Part shown: positions 38,401 through 49,500 of the stretch, piece by piece
How positions within the stretch are numbered: position 1 is the first letter of the stretch
Layout: every line of letters starts with the position of its first letter
From: Patiria pectinifera
Taxonomy: Eukaryota; Echinodermata; Asteroidea; Valvatida; Asterinidae
Assembly: GCA_029964075.1 (NCBI GenBank)
Contig: CM057142.1
Location: 3,301,770 to 3,365,769 of the forward strand
Direction: 5' to 3'
Length of the DNA stretch: 64,000 nt
Position numbers and translations under genes: made by a program
The notes under the pieces: model-generated
Told to the model about the DNA's origin: nothing
The model's input: only the letters and a program-made list of their open reading frames with translations
Databases searched by the model: none

Positions 38401-40740
38401 CTTAATACTCCTAGAACTATAGATTCAGAAGCTTGCAAAATTGTTGTCAACACAAAAAACTAATTAAGTACAAAAACGTCCATCCCAAATAAGCTTTTTC
38501 CCACAGAACCGCTGCACAGTTTGCCCCTAAACTTCGTACAATACCTCATGACATACTCACGTTATGTGCACCCAACAAACATCGGTGGATTCTGTCTGTT
38601 TTTAGGCCAAAATGATGAAAAATATGCCCTTTCCGAACTGAGCCGACCTAACACTTGAAACGAGCACGCGCGCAGATTGATCGCAGTCATTTTTGGGTTC
38701 AATCGCTCGGAGCGCGCCGCGGGGGGTACGTACTTACACTTGTACGCATGCGCATACTATCGTTCCGCTTCTACACCATACCCCCCGCGGCGTGCTCCGA
38801 GCGATCGAACCCGAAAATGACTGCGATCAATCTGCGTGCGTGCTCGTTTCAAGTGTTAGGTCGGCTCGGTGCGGAAAGGGCATATTTTTCATCATTTTGG
38901 CCTAAAAACAGACAGAATCCACCGATGTTTGTTGGGTGCACATAACGTGAGTATGTCATGAGGTATTGTACGGAGTTTAGGGGCAAACTGTGCAGCGGTT
39001 CTGTGGGAAAACGCTTATTTGGGATGGACGTTTTTGTACTTAATTAGTGTTTTGTGTTGACAACAATTTTGCGGGCTTCTGAACCTATGAGGCTCCACTG
39101 CGTGGAGCCTCATAGTTCTAGGAGTACAAACTTAAGACGTGTTCAACACGTCCTAACTTCCTTAGCAACGTGGCTAAACTTGTCTTAGTTGGTTTTGCGT
39201 GTTTCTTTTCAACGACTGTGTTGTGAAACGGTAAAAAACAAACATGAAACAAAACAGCCATCAAATTGGTTTTGATGCATTTTGCTAAGTAATAAGATGG
39301 GCTTAGTAAAATTGGTCTTAGAACGTGTCTTAGCTAAGATCTATCTTAGAGTGGGCTCTCGTCTTCAGTCCTAAGATAAGTCGCAAGAGTTTCGTGAAAT
39401 CGGCCCAAGGGCCTGTAACTACACGATCGCCAAATCATTGTGCACCCTCGATCTCCTGGTTTTCGTTGTTTTGAATGTGTCCATGATCAAACATACAGTC
39501 GTTTTCCTAGTTCCGGATAGCAAACATCATTCAGGCTGCTTTCAGCTCAACTACTCCACGAATTCAAGTGACATTGGTTTAAAAGTTTACCTTGAGTGAT
39601 GGAGAGACCACAAAATAATTTTCCAAATTTAAGCTCTCTTTATTGTGACTTTACGACGTCAAAAGTACCGATGCCGCTTTTCCTAGTTCCGGATCGGTTC
39701 AATCAGTTCCGAATCGATCAAAAACTGATTCGTGCGACAACAAAAATCACGCGAAAAAATCAATTTTTCAGCCAGAACCACCCCAAATCAGGAACATTTT
39801 CTGATAAAGTATTATTTAATTTTCCAAAAAAGCTCATTCAAAAGAATTCCAGCAAATTTTCAAAAGAGAATAAACGTAAATAATTTTGAAACTTTTGTCT
39901 GCAGCGCAACGGCACGAACTCACGCACGGACCAAAAACCTTGCACACGGCACAGAATACGTCACACAAAATCGATTAACGCGCATGTAGTTGGGTCGTAA
40001 GTGCACGCGCGATCCGGAACTAGGCAAAAGCATACGGTCATTCGTTGGCGAATTTTCAAATATTAGAGATGCTACAAATTATTTTGATTGAACACACATA
40101 CGACTGTAGTGAATGAAAAAAATATTCTAAGCCACATGGTACGAGAGAAATACCGAAGAGAAAATTTATCGTCGATTCGCAGCTCCCATGATTTTCTACA
40201 AACGGTCCAAACATGTCAAAGTGCGAGTCGGAAATCTGGCCAAAATTCCTTTTCTAAAAGTTTTATCGAAAAGATCTGTGTGTATCAGGAAGCTTACATT
40301 TTCCTTTTCAAAATGCACTTCGTCAGAATTTTTTTTATTGGAGACTAGTCCCAAAGTGGTAGGTTTTTATTTGAAGCGATCCGGAACTAGGAAAAATCCG
40401 GAACTAGGAAAACGACTGTATCAAGGCAAGATTGTTCACAGTGTGACTTTGCAGGATTAACTATTGATGTATGGTCATCAATGTTTGGCACATCAATGTT
40501 ATCAAAGAAATGAAATTTTCAACTGCAAGGCAGTGTGGAAATTAATTTCCAACGAGAACCTCCAACAAAGAAAACTGCAGACAAACGGTGGCCTTGACAC
40601 ATGCATGACCCAGACCGAGTGAAATTATTGGTCTGAAAATGAAAAAAGTAAACACCAGATTTTCGGCACAAAATCACGATGATTGTCAAACCTGAGCTGC
40701 TGTACCAGGACCCAGCATGGCTTGCACGTCTTACAGACAT
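26492..40740 (-). CDS. MEMO1: MEMO1 (mediator of ERBB2-driven cell motility 1), 9 coding exons, 295 aa
   Basis: MEMO1 is a cytosolic protein with a class III extradiol dioxygenase-like fold, involved in growth-factor-driven motility and in copper/iron and redox balance. Exons in gene order: 40740-40692, 37563-37479, 36244-36176, 35584-35472, 34730-34619, 33487-33345, 32019-31943, 28888-28784, 26626-26492 (TGA). All junctions are GT-AG and in phase. The 295 residues compare with 297 in human. Landmarks are [11 protein letters not shown] at the N terminus, [63 protein letters not shown] and the C-terminal SSVSYAS. The metal-site residues of human MEMO1 (His49, His81, Cys244) are all present, as His46, His78 and Cys241. 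Introns hold many MITEs. Confidence 0.97.
26724..27030. mobile_element. SINE body with internal tandem duplication
   Basis: Begins GCGCTTCATACCAAAGTCTC and has ACTCCTGGGTGGAGAGAGGC then GTCTTGCCCAAGAACACAAG. A second, diverged copy of the CTACCTTCAC to ACACAAG segment follows at about 26923-27005. It lies 3' of MEMO1's last acceptor, in the last intron. Confidence 0.7.
27039..28189. mobile_element. 1.15-kb element with CGGCTTATA repeats and TA duplication
   Basis: The ends CCGTAATTTTCGGAATATAA and TTATATTCCGAAAATTACGG are exact inverted repeats, extended by GCCGCG. TA flanks both ends (27037-27038 and 28190-28191). The subterminal parts carry GCGGCTTATAC seven or more times. The roughly 900-bp middle has no transposase-like reading frame. 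It lies in the MEMO1 last intron. Confidence 0.85.
29927..31419. mobile_element. Host MITE interrupted by a second transposon
   Basis: The ends are GTGAGGCGTTCCGGCAAAAA and the complementary TTTTGCCAGAATGCTTAC, each continuing into ATGAGACAGAACTGGGC. The uninterrupted relative is 44478-44875. The inserted element occupies 30088-31145. It lies in the MEMO1 intron between exons 7 and 8. Confidence 0.85.
30088..31145. mobile_element. PIF/Harbinger-like element (TTA duplication), nested
   Basis: It begins GGCCAAAAA with TAGTTCTGCTTCTGATTAC and ends GTAACCGGAAGCAGAACTA with TTTTTTTGGCC. TTA flanks both ends (30085-30087 and 31146-31148). GGGTCGGTCGG lies just inside each end. A 36-bp-scale duplication (GTGCCTGCGCCTGCATAGCC) occurs at about 30680-30760. 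No transposase is visible, so it is non-autonomous. A three-base duplication fits PIF/Harbinger. Confidence 0.8.
32118..32185. repeat. Fragment of the TGTGCACAAGTA-family repeat
   Basis: ACTCTGTGCACAAGTACCCC, TTCAACGGTAACAAAGGG and AAGTTTGGGGAGATCC match the left end of the family copies at 6305 and 22398. It is truncated at the right by the SINE at 32224. Confidence 0.55.
32224..32490 (-). mobile_element. tRNA-derived SINE (copy 2 of a family)
   Basis: Same family and orientation as 13160-13412: GGGGGAGTCAGGTTGGCGTA, GGGTTTGAATCC (B box), then GGGTTTTCAACAG and CTTGGTTTCATTACC. It lies in MEMO1 intron between exons 6 and 7. Confidence 0.7.
32690..33210. mobile_element. Inverted-repeat element rich in TAGTCGACTA
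   Basis: TTAGTCGACTAGTGGTTGAT on the left matches, inverted, ATCAACTACTAGTCGACTTA on the right. CTATTGGTTACCAGC pairs with GGTTACCTATAGCCG, and GGTTCCAAATAGTCGACTAG with GTTGACTATTTGGAACC. Most of about 520 bp can fold back. It contains no coding frame. Confidence 0.7.
33533..33604 (+). mobile_element. tRNA-like SINE head (copy A)
   Basis: GGCTGGATAGCTCAGTTGGT with GAGC, then GGTTCAAACACCGCTCCAGTC, fits a tRNA acceptor stem, D arm and B box. The anticodon stem is broken (CTGAA against TCTGG). A TTTCTTTGTTC tail follows. Copies are at 33869-33940 and, reversed, 45914-45970. Confidence 0.65.
33869..33940 (+). mobile_element. tRNA-Val-like SINE head (copy B)
   Basis: The acceptor stem GACTGGA / TCCAGTC is perfect. 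The anticodon arm CCGGA-ATGACAA-TCCGG is perfect and gives GAC (valine). The D arm is good. The T arm (GCAGGTTCAAACCGCAC) does not pair as a normal five-base stem. Like copy A, it is followed by TTTCTTTGTTCAAC, so it is best read as a SINE and not a working tRNA gene. Confidence 0.65.
34084..34600. mobile_element. Element with ACCCTGCTAAATCCAACA ends
   Basis: The left end ACCCTGCTAAATCCAAC is complemented by GTTGGATTGAGCAGGGT. Inside are many AATCCAACA and CAACAGAATCCGAC motifs, plus a short GAACAAT tandem at about 34514-34545. It lies in the MEMO1 intron between exons 5 and 6. Confidence 0.7.
35716..36000 (-). mobile_element. Full-length SINE with tRNA-like head
   Basis: The plus strand carries TATAGCGCTTTATACC, CTGGGTGGAGAGAGGCAATT and GTCTTGCCCAAGAACACAAG. 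These are followed by GTTCGAACCCACG (reversed B box) and CTGAACCACTGGACCACAGC (reversed A box). The head is therefore at 35985 or so on the minus strand. It lies in the MEMO1 intron between exons 3 and 4. Confidence 0.7.
37181..37322. mobile_element. 143-bp-class MITE, CAGGCATGCAACT ends (copy 1)
   Basis: It begins CAGGCATGCAACTGGGGATT and ends GAAAAGTTGCATGCCTG. The flanks CAGACA (left) and CAGACG (right) look like a 6-bp target duplication. Shared core with 44301-44443: GAGGAAATTC, CCAAGACTTT and GAGGAAATCAGC. Confidence 0.8.
38309..39410. mobile_element. Outer GGCCNATTTCACRAAA element with inserted foldback
   Basis: The left end GGGGCCTATTTCACAAAACG and the right end GTTTCGTGAAATCGGCCC are inverted. 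Both flanks carry many TCTTAGC / TTAAGAC motifs typical of this repeat. A long foldback element occupies its middle. It lies in the large MEMO1 intron between exons 1 and 2. Confidence 0.7.
38406..39125. mobile_element. 720-bp foldback element with arms of about 323 and 347 bp
   Basis: The left arm (38406-38728) and right arm (38779-39125) are near-perfect inverted copies around a 50-base centre. Examples are TACTCCTAGAACTAT, CCAAATAAGC, CATAACGTGAGTATGTCATG and GCTCGGAGCGCGCCGCGGGG. The right arm has an extra 24 bases that form a hairpin at 39086-39114 (TATGAGGCTCCAC, loop TGC). There is no coding frame. Confidence 0.88.
39496..40418. mobile_element. Pogo-like element with TCCGGAACTAGG motifs
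   Basis: It begins CAGTCGTTTTCCTAGTTCCG and ends CGGAACTAGGAAAACGACTG, with TA on both sides. CCTAGTTCCGGATCG or its reverse recurs at about 39678, 40008 and 40375. The 923-bp interior has no recognisable transposase. Confidence 0.8.
40692..40740 (-). CDS. MEMO1: MEMO1 first coding exon
   Basis: The ATG at 40740 begins [16 protein letters not shown], four residues shorter at the N terminus than human. The donor is CTCAG then GTTTGA, in phase 1. The joined codon continues as [12 protein letters not shown] in the next exon. Upstream bases 40741-40930 contain CAGAGGGCGC and GCGCATGC motifs but no clear TATA box. Confidence 0.85.
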
Positions 40741-41085
40741 TCTCGACCCTATCTTGGAAAGTTTTTCTGTGTTTTTACAGCCACCGAAATAGCTCTCCGA
40801 GTTGTCTCTTGCGGGCTTTCTTTCGGCTGCAGCTGATATGATAATGATGAAGTTAACCGCAGACAGCTGATCGGCGCATGCCCGATCTCGTTTTTGTCAA
40901 CAGAGGGCGCTATACAAGCACCATTAACTTTTATTTTCAGCTTCACTCTTTATTTTCATTAACATTTATGTGAATGCACCGTGTTGCATCTTAAACCGCC
41001 CCCCCCCCCCTCACAAAACTTTAGTTGTCTTACAACTACTTGAAATGGATACTGCATCTCGATCAATCCACACCAACCCACTTTA

Positions 41086-41461
41086 GGCCAAAAAAAAAAA
41101 GTCTCCGGTTTCTGGTATGGAGCTTGCTCCAAAAGTGGTGCGGCGACACGGCTTTTTTTTTTTTTACCTGTTTTTTTTTTTTTTGGCTTCAAATGTCCGC
41201 TGATGACTGCAAATGGTGCCCGACTAAACTTAGTGCAAATACATGGGAGTCCAGAGAGGCCACATAAATCTTATTCTCGATCATAACCCCTTCTAAAAAC
41301 ACGTTAAAATTGTGCAGCAGCAGAATTCCAGTCAAACCAGTGAGTTTGGCGGTTTTGAAACATCATCTTGTATTGAAAAAAAAACTTTTTCATTTTGGCG
41401 ACGCGCATGGCTACGGCGACGCGCGCGCATACCAGAAACCGGAGACTTTTTTTTTTTGGCC
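41086..41461. mobile_element. 376-bp PIF/Harbinger-like MITE with TTA duplication
   Basis: It begins GGCCAAAAA then GTCTCCGGTTTCTGGTATGG and ends CATACCAGAAACCGGAGACT followed by TTTTTGGCC. TTA flanks both ends (41083-41085 and 41462-41464). The ends resemble those of 30088-31145 only in the GGCCAAAAA part. Confidence 0.82.
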
Positions 41462-43545
41462 TTAGCGGCCTTTTTTTTTTTGGCAAGCTTTTGGACATTT
41501 CGAGAAAAAAAAGGTCTGAAACGTACATAATTATACAACAAACTACCAAATAATATGAAATACCTCACTTGATTGTTAGTGAATAGTCTCAAGCATCTTG
41601 TGAAATCTTGGCACCTGGTGTGCTGTCATTTTCAAGAAAAGTAGAATTTTTGTATCAATTTCCAACGATGGTCGGCCGACCATCATTGTAAAAAACTGAC
41701 ATTTTTTCAAATACTGCCCGGCCCAATTTACCAACATTACTTAATTCCTCGACATCTATAAATTGCTCCGTTCCGTCTGAAGTAGGGTCAAGGAACCAGA
41801 CAACAAGAATAGCCTTTGTTTCTTGGTTTTTCCAGCATCTATGAACACAACTTTAAACAGGTCAGTGTAACAATATGCGCTAGAAAATACTAACCCCCAA
41901 ATCCATCCATTTCTGAAAATCACAGCAAAAGCAAATGTTGTATACATTACCTTTAACTGTCAGAAATGATGACAAATACTCACACAGTTAAAACTCTTTC
42001 TAAAATCTTATAATTTAGTATTTATTTTTTTCAAATTCGAATATTCCTGAACAAACCAAACATTTTTTGTTTTTACATTGTCAATTCTGCAATTCAAACT
42101 TTAAAATAATTACTGGGGAAAACATACGCTATTTTATGTGCACCCTTTTACCAAATAGCCAGAACATTCAGCTGATATTAAAAAAAAAACACTGGCGATT
42201 CGGAATTCTAATATTGAAAAAAGAAATGCTGCATCTTTGTCAAACTTTGTATCATACAAAATAAACAAAAGACAAAAACAAAATCCAGGCGTGTGCATAA
42301 TATAACACACTTTTAAGCACATTAAAAAGTTCCTGCAGCAATATATTTTTTTAAGTCTCATTTTAAATTTCAAAAGTATTTAATCTGATTTAAAGCACTT
42401 TTTGAGCACAGCGGGAATTTCTGCAAAACCTAGACAAAAATATTTAAGAAGAGAGTCTGGCGCCTTAATGGTCCTTGGAAACAGAGTCATGCACAGAAGT
42501 GTGTTACTGTGCGACTGAATTTTGGAATAAGACCAACCAAATAAAAAAAATGCTTCACAGCATCTTGAGGTATGTGCTACTTATAACACAAGAGAAAATC
42601 TAGGTGGCGGAAAATGCAAACGAAATTAATTGTAAAATGGATTTGAATAATTCTTTGGTAGACGTAATTTGATTATTATTGAAATTCTGTAATTCCACAA
42701 CGGCATGTCACATTCAATCAATGAACCATTCAAATTCTTCTGTTTTACCTGAAGTATCAGGCTTTGAGTGCATGAGTCAAGGTTAAACGACTCAAAAAGA
42801 CAGAAATAGATCATAATGCATGTTTTTATATCACTGGTGAAACAGTATACTGAGACAAAATAACAAAATTGAGGCAATTTGTAGATTTTTAACATTACAC
42901 AATGTTACACGGAAAAACCTTACAGGGTGTCCAGTGGCATCCATTCAGTTCTTTTATTGTCAGATCAGTTGGATTGAGAAAATATCTTTTTTACACATCA
43001 CAAGAAAAGTACTTCATTAATGGCACATCCTATGCATTCTGTCCAGATAATACTCATGTTTTTCTCTATAGACTGAAGAAATAGAATAAAATATGCAGAA
43101 AAAAACACAACAATGGGCCTTATGTCAGAATGGGCACCTCCCATTATACAAGTAAGGTGGTGGTGACGTGCGATACATACGATTGCAACATCATTGTTAT
43201 TTGTATTCTGTATCTGCATATCCTGTTTAACTTAAACTCTTACAATTAAAAGAAAAAGACCACTAGAATGAAGAGGCTGATTCCAGCATTTAACACGCAT
43301 GTGTTTCTGAACAAGACAATTTTTTAAACACCTAAACTTACTCATCATTGACCAACTACAGCGTGTCTCCAATGTAGCAGTCAAACATTTTTTCTGAGGA
43401 AACTAAGTTGCTTTTTTTTGTAAAAACAATTACCATGAGATGATAGAGTGTTTCTTTACCCTTGATAGGATTTTTCTTCTGTGTGATTTGGACCTTTTGT
43501 TTAAAAGTTACAGCAACGCTTGTAAAGACAGTCAAAATCTGTATT

Positions 43546-43648
43546 GGGCCACTTTTCAGATTATCCGGTATCTAATGAAAGGCATTAACACACCATCTTG
43601 GTATGTGAATGCCTTTCATTAGATACCAGATAATCTGAAAAGCGGCCC
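43546..43648. repeat. 103-bp hairpin with 45-bp arms
   Basis: The arm GGGCCACTTTTCAGATTATC with GGTATCTAATGAAAGGCATT (43546-43590) is complemented by 43604-43648 with only a few mismatches. The loop is 13 bases. No flanking duplication was obvious. Confidence 0.8.
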
Positions 43649-44300
43649 ACCTTGGAATTCAAGTCCTTTCATTTAATTAGCTGTATCTCTGGACTGGGGT
43701 GTCCAAATGAGATGGGATCAAGACCATTGTGTAGAGTATTTACCACACCTTCAGACTCTATAGACAAGTTTTGCAAAAGAGAGTGCTGGTATTTTTTTTT
43801 ATTGACAAACGCTGTACAGTTGCTTATGACATCACGTTTAATCTAAGACCAGTGTCAGGTAAGGCTGATATTGTTAATAGACCATTATAATGTTGCGGCC
43901 ATCTTGATTTTTTCTAATGCAAATCAACGTAACCAAAGCGAGGCTGGAAATAAAAATAGTCTGGTTCATTTTTGCACAAAAAACATTATCATTCATTACT
44001 GTTACTGGATACAGGGAATATGACCAAAATGGTGGCAGCATGATAAAGGTCTATAGACCTTTCCATTAGACCCCACCCACTGGGCCCGTGGGGAACAACA
44101 CGTGGGCCTATCCAACGCCATACTCTATGTTACAGATGCACACGCCATATGCGCGTGCCCGCATGCTGGACATGCATCATGGCTGTGATTGGTCAAAACA
44201 TCGTAGGGCCAGGCTCAGTGGATCAGTCTATTGGTTCCTCTGCTTTCCTACGATACATTTCCCTCTGAGAGTGGGATACGTGTAGTTGGGACAAAATTAT

Positions 44301-44443
44301 CAGGCATGCAACTGGGAAGTAACAAAAAAAGAGGAAATTCAAATCTTTCCAAGACTTTGTACAGTATTTTTCTATTTTCAATGGCACACATTGGAAGTGA
44401 AAAAAGAGGAAATCAGCTGATCCGAGGAAAAGTTGCATGCCTG
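44301..44443. mobile_element. 143-bp-class MITE, CAGGCATGCAACT ends (copy 2)
   Basis: It begins CAGGCATGCAACTGGGAAGT and ends GAAAAGTTGCATGCCTG. AATTAT is present directly on both sides, a clean 6-bp duplication. No coding capacity. Confidence 0.82.
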
Positions 44444-44477
44444 AATTATGAAGTCAGCGTGCAACAGCGGCAGATAT

Positions 44478-44875
44478 GTGAGGTGATCTGGCAAAATGAG
44501 ACAGAAATAGGCAGAGGTTTAAAAAAAGGTTTTGCGGGTGTTAGGAGAGAGAATAAAATTCTCCTTACACTAGTGTTTGTTGCATTTCAATCGGACATTC
44601 CGTTGACAAGTTATGGCTGTTTAAAGTCAGCGTTTATCAACATGTCAAAAAGGTTGAAGTACCAAGAAAAAGGTGATTAAAGTTTCGAGTTTTGTATTCG
44701 TGAAAATGAAAGATGCCAATTCCCCCCCCCCCTTAAAAACACTTTTATTTCACATATTTCATGCTATATCTTTAACATAGGTGTAGTAGACACATCAAAG
44801 ATTACAAATTTGAATAAATCTGAAAACCGAACTGAACTGAGCCCAATTCTGTCTCATTTTGCCAGAACGCCTCAC
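44478..44875. mobile_element. 398-bp MITE, uninterrupted relative of 29927-31419
   Basis: It begins GTGAGGTGATCTGGCAAAAT and ends TTTTGCCAGAACGCCTCAC. It aligns with the two halves of the interrupted copy, including TTGACAAGTTATGGCTGTTT, TCAACATGTCAAAAA and GTGTAGTAGACACATCAAAG. It shows the empty insertion site. A third right-half fragment is at about 47230-47315. Confidence 0.83.
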
Positions 44876-45097
44876 ATATAAGAGACCACCTACATGTAAG
44901 CCCAAAACCTCTGCTAAGCACAAAACCATTTTACCTAATTTCACAAGCCAAAATATCAGCATTCAAATCGCTTGGCTACGGCTTGGAGTTGCAATGAAAG
45001 TGGCTGAGGCTAAATCCCATAGACACATGTCCTACCCACGGCCATAGCTAGGTAATTTGGATGCGGACTATCGGATGTACCGGTGTATCACCAGCTT

Positions 45098-45103
45098 TTT
45101 ATT
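45098..45103 (-). terminator. Candidate DLST polyadenylation signal
   Basis: The plus strand reads TTTATT, so the minus strand has AATAAA about 155 bases past the DLST stop codon. Spacing suits a short 3' UTR. Confidence 0.45.
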
Positions 45104-45258
45104 TTGCTTGTGAAGATGTTTAGCAAGAACATTTCTCCTGTGTGTCTCTACGGAAAGTGAGCCGGAGGTAGCCGTAACATAGGATGTGGTTATTACAGAA
45201 TGGCTAAGTAAATAACAAGCCACGATGTACTACTCAAATCTAGGGCCGTCCTTCTGTC

Positions 45259-46505
45259 TTATAGGTCTAGGAGAAGGACTCTAGGGTCTTCTACGGCCGA
45301 CTTGATCTTCTTGAGGAAGGTCACTGCCTCTCTGCCGTCGATTAGTCTGTGGTCGTAGGTCAGCGCCACGTACATCATGGGTCGGATTTCAACCTGCGCA
45401 AAAAGGCAACACAAAAAAGTTGCAAAATAAATTCAGAATACATTTCAAAGCCATTTCAAACACCAGTTTTATCTGTCCATCTTGCAAAATAGGACCAGTC
45501 ACTTGCAAATGAAAACCTGAGTGGTAGATTTGTTGGTGAAAAATCATTTTTTGTTAACTTGTACAACTGTCAGAGTTTGCAGGCATGATAAGTGATCAAA
45601 TATTTTCTTGTTTCCATTTTGTGAAAAGGTTTTGATAGTCTAAAAAACTCCCTTTAATTTTACATGTAAATCAGATCATTCGTTTGAAGAAACAAAGTTG
45701 TTAAAAATCTTAAGTACTAGTGCTTAAATGACTAACTTTCATCTCAGAAAAATATTTTTTTTATAGCATGGTTTCTCAATCAATCATTCGGTTCATTTGA
45801 GGGCTTTCACCACTATTTCTACATTAGAATAAAATTTACGTTAAGACATTTTCATTAAAAAAAATAAGGAAGATGAAAATTGAAATTTAAAAAAAAAGTA
45901 CAACAAAGAAATTGTCTGGAGTGGGCTCTGGATTGCCATTTCAGTGCTCTACCAACTGAGCTATCCAGCCCTATGTTGGCGGTTCCCCATTTGGTCAATG
46001 TCTTTGTTACTTGGAAGTTGTTAAAGTAAAATTTAAAAAAATCTAAATGATGACAATTAAAACAATAAAAAAAAAAAACAATTTATAATTGATTCCATAC
46101 ACAAATACGTAGTAAGTCAGTTACAAAGTGAGCTAGGAGGGACTAGAACACATGAACACTGCGTACTCGGTATAACGATATTGTTTTTGCACCTTCAGAT
46201 TACAATGAATTGCGTGTTCTTCTCGCCATGCGCATGCAAACCAGGGTGCACATGCCCCTCCCATAGAGCTCTCACAAGCGGTCATGAAGCGCCACCTATG
46301 GTTGACGCACAGCACCCATCCTGAGTGTTAGTTATACCTTTCCATCGATGGCTACAGGCCTGTCTGCCGTAGCATGCATTCCTAAGATGGCCGACTGTGG
46401 AGGGTTGATGATAGGGGTGCCAAACATGGAACCAAACACCCCACCGTTACTGATGGTGAAAGTCCCCCCGTCCATGTCTTCAACCGCTAGGGAACCTGTG
46501 CGAGC
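45259..46505 (-). CDS. DLST: DLST catalytic C-terminal exons
   Basis: Exon 46505-46338 encodes [34 protein letters not shown] and RPVAIDGK. Exon 45393-45259 encodes [20 protein letters not shown] and ends DPRVLLLDL. The HxxxDG acyltransferase motif is intact. The C-terminal LLLDL is identical to vertebrate DLST. Confidence 0.97.
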
Positions 46506-49500
46506 CTGGACAGTCAACAACAACAAAAAAACATAATAAAAAAAAGACTAAATCAATTCTATCAACTCAAAGATTCAATATTGAGTTTTGCCCTTCACCA
46601 GCTTCCACTACATGGGCTGCGTGTGCATTCCTTCACTAACCCCTGGCCGGGTAGAATACGAAAATGACGCTGAGTGACTATTCAAAGTGCACTGCATGCC
46701 TATTTTGAAGGCTGCATGCCCTTTTATCCGCTCCCATTATCTATAAACCGCTTGCAGACGCGATCGATATTGATGCGCGAAGGTGCACGACGCCATGTTA
46801 TGGGACAAAATGTGCATGGATAGATATACGCCTGTCCCACAACATGGCGTCGCGCGCCTTCGCGCGTCGATTATCGAACGCATCTGCAAGCGGTCTATTG
46901 CATGTTGCGTCACATATGAAATTTTTTTCAAGACTGCGCGATGCCTGTACGACATGGAGTCTGGAAGCCTGGGGTTTTTTTTGCAAAAAACCCTGTATCT
47001 TATGTTGTAAAAGGGATGACAGAGGTCCGCACATTTAATATAAATCCTTGCACTATAACGCGATGTCGAAATCTCACCTTTAAAAGGATTGATTCTATTA
47101 AAAAACAAAAAAACTTCAAAATCGAAAGCACTGCGTCGGGCGTTAAACGCATCGACTGCAGTCCTAATTTAAATGTCCCAAATAGTGGGACATTTTAATT
47201 ACACAATTCCAGGGGTTAATTACACAATTCCATGTGTAGTAGACAAAGTTTACAAAATATAAATAATCTGAAATCGAACAAATTACCCCCATTCCATCTA
47301 ATTTTGCCAGAACTATAAACAAAAATTAATTGGAAAAAATAGGCACTTTGTAATTCTAATTCCAAGTAGCACCAAGACCACTGATCAACTTGATTTTCTT
47401 TTTATCGCCAAACAACAAATTTCCTATCCTCATCATATTTCTTTGGGAAAATTGTTACAAAGTAGTCTTGAGCGCGCTTGTAATCCTTGATAACTTACCT
47501 TTTCACCGATTTCATTCAGAGCCTTCTCAATGTCAGCGTAGTTCAGGCCACCAACATCGCGTAGCACTGGAACAACAAGGCCCTGTGAGACAATAAAACA
47601 TGAAATTGTGGTCTTTGAACTGCTCTTAAAGGAGCACATTCTGCCAAATTTTGCCCAAATTTCATGTTTTAGATTCTTTACAGTTTACAAACATGAATCT
47701 TATTCCAAAGGTCTGGGTTAAAGGATATCCATATAATGTCTTCCACGTACGGATAAAAATTTTTGACAAATGTCTTTATTTTTTAACATCTGACGTTGTC
47801 TATACATATTTCAAAGTATCAAATTTTGAACCAAGCTGTCAACAAAAGACTGGCGTTGCATATAATGTATGTGACAATCCACTGTGAGATATCAGGTCCT
47901 ACACAAGCTTCAGAATTATAAACATGGCGATCCCAGCCCACACAGACTTGAAGAATGTTTTAGTAAAGAAAACTGTTTGACTGGAGTGAGTCCTGACCAG
48001 TACTGTTCCAACGGCTTGATTTTTGTTGACCAAAATTTTGTACCCAAAATTACTCCAACGGTAATTACACGAAAATCCAATGTACATATGTGTCAACGTT
48101 CACATTCTATTTTTTAACAATCTTTTCAACTATAATCATTTCATGGTAAATGCGTTTTGAGCCCAAAAGAGCGCATTTCCTCAAAACTGCTCATTATCCC
48201 TACCCCCCCCCCATCCCAACAAGAAAGAAAGTTGGGGCAACACAAAGAAGATCAAGGGCCCTGTAAACTAAGACTTTTAGTTAGCAGAAAACAAAGAACC
48301 CGATATCATACTGTATCAGCTTGGGGTCGGAAAGAATATTTACAACTTATAACTACCAGAAACTGTGACCCCGACATTTGAAGCAATGTTTCCTACCTTA
48401 GGTGTTGCTACAGCCACACTGATATCAATGTAATCACGATACACGATCTCTGCGTCATCAATAACTGTAACAGAACCGATAACCAAGATGATAATAACGC
48501 AAGGTGAAACTTCAGAACTTCAAGATGCTCAGTCTCAGTCCTGTCTGAAGTGTCAGTCATGGGTCAGTCACGGGTCTGTCAGGAGTCAGTCAGGAGTCAG
48601 TCACGGGTCAGTCACAGGTCAGTCATGGGTTAGTCACGGGTCTGTCAGAAGTCAGTCACGGGTTTGTCAGAAGTCAGTCAGAAGTCAGTCACCGGTCAGT
48701 CACAGGTCAGTCATGGGCCTATCAGAAGTCTTGTCAGAAGTACTGACAAGACTGTACTTCTGACACTGTCAGTAGTCAGTCACAAGTCAGTCACGGGTCT
48801 GTCAGAAGTCAGTCAGAAGTCAGTCACGGGTCTGTCAGAAGTCAGTCAGAAGTCAGTCACGAGTCAGTCATAAGTTAGTCACAAGTTAGTCACGAGTCAG
48901 TCACAAGTCAGTCACGGGTCTGTCAGAAGTCAGTCACAAGTCAGTCAGAAGTCAGTCACGGGTCAGTCACGAGTTAGTCACGGGTCAGTCACAAGTCAGT
49001 CACCAGTCAGTCACCAGTCAGTCACAAGTCAGTCACGGGTCTATCAGAAGTCAGTCACAAGTCAGTTACGATTCTGTCACAAGTCAATCGTAAGTCAAAC
49101 CACAAGGAACAGGGATGATCAATGACACAGGAAAGTGTCAGTCACAATTCATTTGCCACCTGATTTGAGACTAGTTGACTTGTGACTGACCTGTGATGAA
49201 CTCTGGACTTCCGGTAGAAAGGGATGTCTAAATGGTACGAGTGACACTGACTAACCTGCATTGACCTCCGGCATACTACCGAGAGCATGGGCCGACGCCT
49301 TGATGAATGCCGACATGAAGCCAAGTTTGATATTGTGCTTCTTCAGGAAGTCTTCCCTGTGTTGCTTGCGCATTGCTATGATGTTGCTGTTCACATAAAT
49401 ATACGATAAAATAGGGAATAAGATGGGTATTTGTGTTCAAACAGGAATAAATAGCATGGTGTAACTGCTCGGCGAACTTGTCATAGACTGACTGACAGTT

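Larger units (their letters stand above)
40741..45258. other. Intergenic region between MEMO1 and DLST (both minus strand)
   Basis: About 4.5 kb that should contain the MEMO1 promoter and the DLST 3' UTR. It holds a TTA-flanked MITE (41086-41461), a long hairpin (43546-43648), a 143-bp MITE (44301-44443) and a further MITE (44478-44875). From 41465 to 43540 I recognise only AT-rich DNA and a fragment at 41745-41810 that is inverted relative to a similar piece at 60275-60370 (CTGGTTCC, TGACCCTACTTCAG). Confidence 0.7.
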